Source of the DNA: Platycnemis pennipes
Taxonomy: Eukaryota > Arthropoda > Insecta > Odonata > Platycnemididae
Assembly: GCA_933228895.1 (NCBI GenBank)
Contig: OW121851.1
Location: 109,451,271-109,515,270, forward strand
Direction of reading: 5' to 3'
Length of the DNA stretch: 64,000 bases
In this document: positions 56,901-64,000 of the stretch, in pieces
Numbering within the stretch: position 1 is the first letter of the stretch
Layout: each line of letters starts with the position of its first letter
Position numbers and translations under genes: made by a program
The notes under the pieces: model-generated
Told to the model about the DNA's origin: nothing
Seen by the model: only the letters and a program-made list of their open reading frames with translations
Database searches by the model: none

Positions 56901-56989
56901 GTGGGTCGACACCGACGATTAAAAGGATTAGTATTAGCGACACTTCATTCTACTAGTTCTTAATTAAGTAGGTAATCGGGAGAGGCGAG

Positions 56990-57875
56990 ATACACCTACA
57001 ATTACGTCAATAAGGATAGAGTAAGGGTTGAGCTTATCAGTTGCTAACTATGCCCTCCTGTGGGTGAAGTTCACGCATCTGGGTATGGGGACCAGTTCCT
57101 TTCCCTATGCCTTTTACGGTTTCCCGGTGATATTTGGATACTGTAAAATAATCCCACTTGGGATTGTTGCTACGCCGTTTCCACTGGCCTTTAGTTCTGT
57201 AGATTCAAATCTGGGATCACAGGAACCAGCCCAACACTCTACCATCACTCTAACAAAAATTTTCTCCCTGATCCTAACTTAATCAGCACTCCACCTTCGA
57301 TAACAGCCATCAGTATTCCATTGTCCCAGACAATCTGCTCCAGCACCCTACCCTGCCGTTTCCTAATCTCTACCACCGATCATCTTTCCTCCCCTTCAAT
57401 GCAAAACACATTTTAATTCATCCACTTTTCTTTCCATAATGCCTTTCCGTTCTCCTTTCTCTCAATAAACCCACCAATATTTTACGCCATATTTCCCTTG
57501 AGTTCACGCATCAGATCCATCAAAGAGTCAGGTTCTACACGGAGCTATTCATTAACCCTCTTCATAAACACTTTAATTAAATGCCTGTTTAAAAAATGTC
57601 ATATTACAGATTACATGTCATACATTAAATTGTAAAGAGAAACAGGGCCACTTTGTCAGTTTCACTAGAAACATTTTATCGCAAGATCTAGGGTTGGGAG
57701 TTTAAATGTCATCTTCATGATCGTCGATGAACCAGGCAATGAATGAATGTGTCGAAACCCTAATGTTACAGTTATTGATTCCTCGTGGATAGAGAAATTC
57801 CATAAGTGAAGCCTCAAGTCTAATACCTTTATATTACATGGTCTCATCTTCAAGTCTTAAGGAGTAGAGGAGATC
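56990..57875. other. Gene B intron 2, unassigned part
   Basis: Pyrimidine-rich around 57230-57480; possibly an old SINE or LINE tail. No coding pattern. Confidence 0.4.
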
Positions 57876-57879
57876 AAAA

Positions 57880-58352
57880 GAAATAATTATCTTAGGCTGA
57901 GAATCTTTATCAGATCGTAGGATAAAATACAGATTAAATTTATTACAGAAATTTAAAACAGATAGATATGCTGACGATGCTAGATATATATTTAAAACAT
58001 CAGCGTATTATGCTAGATTCGATCAGATACATAAGATTAGATAGATAGATTGTTGTACCGATAGATTTAAAATGTCATTTTTCTCCCGAACTATAACAGA
58101 AGACAACAGGCACCATAGCAAAGGGATAGGTAGGTGAAATATTGTAGACTATTCTGTCTTGCATGATGCATGTATTATAAACCTATCCCTTTACTACTAT
58201 GTAGATACAAACCATGTATATGCATGTGACCCTATTATATAACATGTTTCTTGTAGTAGCCTTGTTGCATGTCAATGGTGCATGTTTGGTGATATTCACC
58301 CCCCGCCACACACCCTCGTGGTGGCTTGCAGGGTATTGCACAGATGTAGATG
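57880..58352 (+). pseudogene. LINE-C, longest tail copy
   Basis: Encodes 'ESLSDRRIKYRLNLLQKFKT'-like sequence, 'TSAYYARFDQIHKIR', then 'CCTDRFKMSFFSRTIT', the ORF2 C-terminus of the CR1/Jockey group with Pro-to-Ser in the 'FFPRTI' motif. The 3' UTR ends with the hairpin CCCGCCACACACCCTCGTGG, TGGCTTGCAGGG, then GATGTAGATG. It lies in gene B intron 2, sense orientation. Confidence 0.82.
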
Positions 58353-58359
58353 AAATCTT

Positions 58360-58985
58360 TAGTCGAATTTACAACGTATTTGTCCTTGATTTTACGTTTC
58401 AGTTTCATGTACACGTAACTTTTTTGCCTGAATTTTATTTGCCTTCCCTTGTTTGTTAAATCTTGTTTTTGACACCAGTCGTGAATACCAAGATTCAATA
58501 CTATGAAGATGGAATAGGTGGTGAGATAGGGGTTTAGCCCATTCTACAATGGAAGTAAGCCGTGAGAATTACCTTACGACAGCGCTCTAATGCAGACGTG
58601 AGACGTAAAAGATCAACTTGGATATCGGAGACATAAAAGAGTCGAAATAATGCCTGCATGTCATAGCATTGCATATTCACTGCATGTTTTTTTTCAAGAA
58701 TACCAATATTCCCTCTCGTAACTGAATTTTTCCTAGATAGATTCACATGTTTGTTTCTATTTTGGTTCAAAAATGCTTCCGCAAAGGCAGTGGGCCGTGA
58801 TTGGATCCTGCAGTACCAATGACGCGCTCTGATTGGCTGACATTACCCCTACCGCGAGCCAAAAATACGGGACTTGACCAACTCTCTTACAGAAACTCGA
58901 TACGGCTTATGTGTTACGGCCATTATATAATATTCTGTAGCCTACCTATTCCGGTATTTAATCAAAAAACAGTGGCCTGTATGGC
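58360..58985. other. Gene B intron 2, unassigned part
   Basis: No recognised element. Confidence 0.4.
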
Positions 58986-58987
58986 CA

Positions 58988-59449
58988 AATGGAATTAACG
59001 CAAGACACACAAAAAAGGAATGTAAGGAAACACAGTCACTCACGCTCAAATGCTCAATCACTCGGGTATGTTGATTGATCTTAACCCTCGTGAATCACAA
59101 TCGTGCACGTATTAAGGGTTTATAAGGGTATCTCCGATACCAAGGACCCAACAGATACACAGAATAAGGTATCCAAAAAAGAAAATAAACATAATTCACT
59201 CACACGCACAGAGTAATTGAGTATTTGTGTATGTGAGTGAATTTTGTTTATTTTCTTTTTTTTTGATACTTTATTTTGTGTACCTGTTGGGTCCCTGGAA
59301 TCGGAGATATCCGCCTAAACACTGAATATGTGCACCATTGTGACTCACAAGGGTTAAGGTCAATCTACATACCCGAGTGATTGAGCATTTCAGTGTGAGT
59401 GACTGTATTTCCTTATCTTCCTGTTTTTGTCAATGGAGTTAATTCCATT
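58988..59449. mobile_element. 462-bp foldback element
   Basis: Nearly the whole segment is one imperfect palindrome centred near 59218. Outer ends are AATGGAATTAAC and GTTAATTCCATT. Paired internal segments include CAATCACTCGGGTATGT, GGACCCAACAG and AAAGAAAATAAAC, roughly 85-90% complementary by eye over ~215-bp arms. No ORF. It lies in gene B intron 2, where a transcript would form a very long hairpin. Confidence 0.88.
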
Positions 59450-59459
59450 CAACATTTCT

Positions 59460-60015
59460 GTCTTCGTGCAACCTTATTTACCGCGCCCCTTTTAAAGATT
59501 ACGGCTTTTGGGTTTTTATATTTTATTTTACTTGACAAAACATTGTATTCTTTGGCCTCTTCTTAAGGAGACGGCCGGTATTATTAAACATAAATAACAG
59601 TGGAATCGTGCATGAAGTTTACTGCAGAATAGTCTAAATCTTCCTAGTATTAGTTAAAAGAGAGTTATTATGCATTTGATTCGCCTTGGTTGTTAATTTT
59701 AATCCCAAAATGTGATTCAAGTTCAACCTTTGAAAACTACATGTTTGGCGCCTGATTGCATTTATTACGGCGAATATTAAAACAAAGTCCACTATCCATT
59801 TTACTACTCTAAGATTCAATGCGAGAAAAAGCGATTAATCCGTGAGTATCGCGAGTATCATTCCCGTAAGTCCGTGCCTGCTGAAATGGCCGATCTTTCT
59901 TCTAAAATTAGCTGCGATGCCTTCTCCAGTACATTCTAACCTCCTCTTTCCACTCCGTGGGGCCAGATTCACATCTAGTCATTGGCAGGAATTTCTAAGT
60001 CGTATGCCGCACGTT
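59460..60015. other. Gene B intron 2, unassigned part
   Basis: No recognised element or coding pattern. Confidence 0.4.
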
Positions 60016-60017
60016 AT

Positions 60018-60152
60018 CAGATATGTACATGGAACAGGTTGTGAGGGATGTAAAAGAGAAGAATTACGTCAGTTTAAAGGATGGCCGATAGAATAATCGA
60101 GTGGAGAGCTGCGTCAAACCAATCCTAGGATTGTTGACCAATGATGATGATG
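60018..60152 (+). repeat. LINE-B 3' end
   Basis: ATGTACATGGAACAGGTTGT, GAGTGGAGAGCTGCGTCAAA, AATCCTAGGATTGTTGACCA and a GATGATGATG tail: the same end as 50860-50995. Confidence 0.75.
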
Positions 60153-60171
60153 CCGCACATATACTTTAGTT

Positions 60172-60387
60172 CTACTTGGAGGGTACTTCATGTTCAAATC
60201 CTCCGTCTGTCGAATGGGACGGTAAACCATGGATCCCTTGTTGCCTTTCGTTAATAGCAGACTTTTGCTGACGCCGGGTTTCTCTCCACATCTACTTTCA
60301 TTCCTTTAAAAATACCTTCCACTATCCTAAGGCTGTTCTAAATGAGGCAATCGGCCTTACTTACTGTTAGCTTCCCTCGAACAACTT
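60172..60387 (+). repeat. SINE-1, 5'-truncated, next to the gene B exon 3 acceptor
   Basis: CTCCGTCTGTCGAATGGGAC, GACGCCGGGTTTCTCTCCAC and TTACTGTTAGCTTCCCTCGA are the SINE-1 body and 3' part. It ends only ~57 bp before the acceptor at 60444, so branch-point sequence may lie at or inside the SINE edge. Confidence 0.7.
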
Positions 60388-60444
60388 CCACTCACTTCAG
60401 ATGGAGACCGTTCCCACGTTAACGTTTTCTTTCTGCGCTCGCAG

Positions 60445-61537
60445 GTACAAGCAATTCACATGCCCGCCTGGATTGGAAAAAGAGGAGGTGTTCCCGGATC
60501 CCTACTCCTGCGTGGAGTACCACGTATGCAAAGATGGACAGCCGATAGACCACACTTGCGGACGGAATCAAATTTTCGACCCTCGGGAGAGGCGGTGTGT
60601 CGCTGGGGATGGCGAAGGTTGTACCGGACCACCCGTGCCTCTCTGCGACGAAGTCGGCACAGTATGGTCGATTCCGGGGACCGATTACGAATACATCTGT
60701 ACGGAAGAGTGGAACGCTTATCGTATTCTGTACCCAAGAGTCACCTTAAAGGTTGAAGTGAAAGAGGGAGACGATAATGATCCAGCCTCAACCTCGACCA
60801 CTGACGTCCCTTCAACTTCCACAACCAACGACCAGTCCACGTCTACTACTAACGATCAGTCGACGACGACCACTGCCGTCCCTTCAACTTCCACAACCAA
60901 CGATCAGTCCACGTCTACTGCTAAAGAGCAGTCGACGACGACCACTGACGTCTCTTCAACTTCCACAACTAACGACCAGTCCACATCTACTACTAAGGAG
61001 CAGTCGACGACGACCATTATGACAACTACTGAGGAACAGTCGACTACAGAAAGTGAAGAACAGTCGACGACGACTACGGAGGAGTCGTCGACCATGACTA
61101 CTGAGGAACCCTCGACGGTCAAAACAACGACAACGGTGGAACCGTCACCTTGCACGAATGGCGTTGGCGCCTACCCTGTTCCCGGGGATTGCCGAAAGTA
61201 TTACCTCTGCTACCTCCTTCCGAACAACTCTCTAGGCTACGTTGAGAGGATGTGCCGACGAGGCTCCCACTTCGACGGCTACGCGGGGAGGTGCGTCGCT
61301 GGTTCCTGCAGCGAATACCCCTCGACGACTACCGCAGTGCCCACTCCGACCCCTGTCCATTGCGAATCCAACGGCGTACTGGAGGACAAGAAATGCTGCA
61401 AGTGCTACTACATCTGCTTCGACAACGGCTCCGGGATTAACTACGTACACAAGTGTTGCCGGAAGGGGTCGCACTTCGATCCCGGGAAGAAGGTTTGCGT
61501 GGCTGGGGACATGTGCACACCCATGGATAATTGCTAG
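60445..61537 (+). CDS. Gene B exon 3: chitin-binding domains plus mucin-like linker
   Basis: Last exon of a predicted ~448-residue secreted protein. The acceptor TCTGCGCTCGCAG precedes G-TAC-AAG, completing Cys-Arg-Tyr-Lys with exon 2 in phase 2. First CBM14/peritrophin-type module at about 86-145 ('FPDPYSCVEYHVC', 'IFDPRERRC'), then 'PPVPLC' and 'DYEYIC'. The Ser/Thr-rich linker at about 198-318 is built from mixed 'TSTTNDQS', 'KEQSTTTT' and 'EEQST' units. Second module about 319-376 ('GDCRKYYLCYLLPNNS', 'CRRGSHFD'); third about 391-448 ('KCCKCYYICFDNGSG', 'CCRKGSHFDPGKKVC'). The doubled Cys pairs in the third module are shared with gene A. A role in a chitin matrix (gut peritrophic membrane or cuticle) is inferred from domains only. 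Stop TAG at 61535. Confidence 0.88.
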
Positions 61538-61548
61538 CCTCAGCACAA

Positions 61549-61554
61549 AATAAA
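61549..61554 (+). terminator. Polyadenylation signal of gene B
   Basis: AATAAA 12 nt after the stop codon of exon 3. A cleavage site would be expected about 15-30 nt further on, giving a very short 3' UTR. Confidence 0.55.
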
Positions 61555-61559
61555 ACTGC

Positions 61560-62340
61560 GTCTTCTATCCGGTAGTCTTGTGAACATCCATATACTCTCG
61601 TGTCTTTGTTCTTCGGCTGTGTTGGGTGAACCCATCTCTCGTTCACCATTGCAATGAATCTTCCCCAGAGTCCACGATGCGTCAATGGTGTATTTTTGTT
61701 ACCAAACGAATGCTGTTCTAACAGCCAGAGGAGAATTGTAACTTTGAAAATGCAGCAAAAATATTCATGGTAAGGAATGATGATCAATGTGAATCCTACA
61801 TTTAATTGGAAGCTTGGTCCATTCCAGGCTGTTGGTTGTATTGCCGTTTGAGTAAAATTTTCCTAAACAATATGAAAAACGTACTAAATTAACTACCGAT
61901 TTTCTTTTTCAAAATGAAATAGTGCCTTTTCAAATAATATTAATGTTTTCTTTTTGTTACGATAGAGATTTGTGGCAGCTAAGAAGGTCGAAATATCAAA
62001 TGAAACGTTTAAATGCATTAATTGCCGTGCTTCGTAACTGGATATTTTCCCACCGCAGAAAATAAATCACAGTGATTGTCTTAGTACACGAACAACTTAT
62101 AGTACTCTTTATGTCCGCTATTAATGGAGAAGTATCATTAAATCCCAACTTTTTAATGATGAAATCATTTTCCTTACCAGTTTGTTCTTCAAGTATCTTT
62201 AAATCCCAACTTTTTCTTAGAATGGAATAAAATCTTTACTTATTTTGACCTAGGCCTGTAAATAAAGTCACATCGTTAACTGTTATTAGTTTCTCATTCG
62301 AAAAGAAAAACGTTTCGTCAATTGATTAAAACTGTCGCGG
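61560..62340. other. No gene seen
   Basis: Intergenic sequence between gene B and the Penelope-like element; no recognised pattern. Confidence 0.45.
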
Positions 62341-62346
62341 TCCATG

Positions 62347-62544
62347 TCTTCTGAGTGATGTAGTCTTTTTGGGGGTTTCTCCGCGATTACGTGGTAGTCC
62401 ACCGACGTTTCCCTTCCGCTGCTGGAGGCCTCTTCAGGGTAATTAATAGACATTTCATCATCCTTCAGCAGCGGAGGGGAGACGTTGGTGGAAAACCACA
62501 TAATCGCGGATAAACCCTCAAAAAAAACCACGTCACTCAGAAGA
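62347..62544. repeat. Inverted PLE terminal repeats, 79-bp arms
   Basis: 62347-62425 and 62466-62544 are imperfect reverse complements separated by 40 bp. Each arm carries the PLE terminal motif: GAAACGTCGGTGG on the minus strand in the left arm, and GGAGACGTTGGTGG on the plus strand in the right arm. The minus strand also has CTGAAGA upstream of it, a one-base variant of the hammerhead CTGATGA. Inverted partial terminal repeats are known in Penelope-like elements. Confidence 0.75.
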
Positions 62545-62599
62545 AAAACATTTTAATCCTTTCCCAGGCCTCTAGAATCTCTGAATATTAAGGACTTGA

Positions 62600-64000
62600 A
62601 AGCGTTGTTTTTTTTCTCCTGCCCACACTTTCTTCACCCACTAACTCAATACTCACAGCACTTACCAAATTTAAACCCCCCTCTTCCCATGAACCCAAGC
62701 CTCTCCCCTCCAATCACCCTATTGAAATATTTTGTAACCTCCTTCTCTCGAAGATTTCCAATCCCACCTTCATCAACTCCCTTAAGCCTAAATCCAATCT
62801 TTCTCCCGCTGAAATCTCAGCCCTTCATAACCTAACCTCTATTCCCAGCATTGTCATCACCCCCTCTGATAAAGGATCCACCGTTTTGGTCCTTAATTCC
62901 TCCGATTACACTAATTAGGCTCTCAGACAACTTTCGAACACTTCTTCCTATAACCCTATACCCCATGATCCTAATCTACAATTCCTCAACGAAATTGACA
63001 CACTATTAAACGAGAAGGTCTCACCCAGCACGATATTTCCCTTCTCACCCCTCCCCATCCCCGCACCCCCCATGTCTACATCCAGAAATTCACAAGCCCA
63101 ATAATCCTGGCCGTCCTATAGTCTCCTCCTATTACTCACCCACCGAACGCATCTCCGCGTTTGTAGATTTTTACCTTCAACCTCTAGTCCATGGCCTCTC
63201 CTCCTACATCAAAGATACCTACCACTTCCTCGACCGCCTCAATTCCACCTTACTTCCTAATGATCAAAATAACATTAGGGCCGCCATTGACGTTACCTCT
63301 CTCTATACCTCTATTCCTCACTTGGAAGACCTCTCCTCTCTCCGCCATTTCATAAACCAACGTTCTACTATACACGCTCCTAGCACTAACTTCCTTCGTG
63401 ACCTTATGAACCTCATCCATACTCACAATTTCTTTTCCTTCAACTACCAATTCTACCTTCAGACTAGGGGCTGTGCCATGGGAAGTAGGTTTAGTCCCTC
63501 TTATTCCAACCCCTTCCTCGGCCTCCTTGAAGAATCCTTTCTATCCACATACCCCCTCAAGCCGCTCCTCTGGCTCCACTATAGTGATGATATTTTTCTC
63601 CTTTGGCCACACGACACCGATTCCCTTACCTCATACCTCGCCTCTCTCAACTCTTCCTCCTCAGTTTCCTTCACATCACATATTTCCTCTTCCAACATTA
63701 CCTTCCTTGATGTCGATATCTCCCTTTCCAATAACAAATTTCACACATCTGTTCACATCAAACCCACTAATAAACAACAATACCTCCACTATAATAGCTG
63801 CCATCCTTACTACACCAAAACATCCTTAACTTACTCCCTTTCCATTCGTGGCCACCGTATATGCAATAACCCAGACTCCCTTAACAGATTCCTCACTAAC
63901 CTACACCAGTCTCTCCTCCGAAGAGGATACCCTGAGCACCTTCTCAACGAAAAAATTTCCAATAAACCTTACTCCCCCATAGCCCCTCCTCGCAAAACCA
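62600..64000 (+). pseudogene. Second Penelope-like element, decayed RT, runs off the window
   Basis: Pieces in shifting frames, in order: 'IEIFCNLLLSKISNPTF', 'SPAEISALHNL', 'SIVITPSDKGSTVLVLNSSD' (the PLE 'SDKG' block), 'FLNEIDTLLNE', 'DVTSLYTSIPHLE' (~63290, first catalytic region), 'FYLQTRGCAMGSRFSPSYSN' (~63455), 'LHYSDDIFLLW' (~63570-63605, catalytic box YSDD), 'ITFLDVDISL' (~63700) and 'HIKPTNKQQYLHYNSCHP' (~63750). Stops at 62916, 63101 and 63120 and several frameshifts kill it. It differs strongly from the element at 36701, being C/T-rich and with a different RT subtype, so it is a separate lineage. The endonuclease end lies beyond the window. Confidence 0.85.

Noticed and set aside
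60904..61155. Minus-strand Val-rich ORF
   Set aside because: Antisense of the Ser/Thr linker of gene B.

Overview
The window looks like nuclear DNA from an arthropod, most likely an insect. It is AT-rich, has spliced genes with long introns, encodes chitin-binding (CBM14/peritrophin-type) secreted proteins, and is packed with decayed LINEs, tRNA-derived SINEs, Penelope-like elements and DNA transposons. No bacterial operons, rRNA, CRISPR array or complete tRNA gene is visible. I could not fix the species. Names such as LINE-A or SINE-1 are labels for this window only.

The only well-supported host genes are two paralogues in opposite orientation, each with three exons of the same layout. Gene A (minus strand) has exon 1 at 26116-26154, exon 2 at 23223-23461 and exon 3 at 12648-13608. 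Gene B (plus strand) has a candidate exon 1 at 55133-55150, exon 2 at 56665-56900 and exon 3 at 60445-61537. Both have a phase-0 first intron and a phase-2 second intron, and a TATA box can be seen upstream of each first exon. Each predicted protein has a signal peptide split between exons 1 and 2, an eight-cysteine module on exon 2, and then three chitin-binding-like cysteine modules broken by a Ser/Thr-rich mucin-like linker. They are probably secreted chitin-matrix proteins (peritrophic membrane or cuticle). A truncated copy of gene B exon 2 lies at 4561-4612.

Layout: 1-4.0 kb is one copy of a segmental duplication whose partner is 31.56-34.17 kb, with a piece of gene B intron 1 and exon 2 joined on at 4.0-4.6 kb. 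4.9-12.6 kb holds a LINE-B fragment, a tandem array of about 138-bp units, a piggyBac-like transposase relic and three related G-rich-ended MITEs. 12.6-26.2 kb is gene A; its 9.6-kb second intron carries LINE-A (nearly full length), LINE-C, LINE-D and SINEs. 26.5-55 kb is intergenic and transposon-rich. It includes a SPIN-like hAT relic (27.7-29.1 kb), a Penelope-like element with RT and GIY-YIG endonuclease (36.7-38.3 kb), several MITEs, and an ORF that may be a sliding-clamp fragment (52.4-52.8 kb). 55-61.6 kb is gene B, with a LINE-E tail in intron 1 and a 462-bp foldback repeat in intron 2. 62.3-64 kb is a second, decayed Penelope-like element that runs off the window, preceded by a 79-bp-arm inverted repeat.

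All family assignments come from reading motifs in translations and from remembered family patterns; no database search was run.
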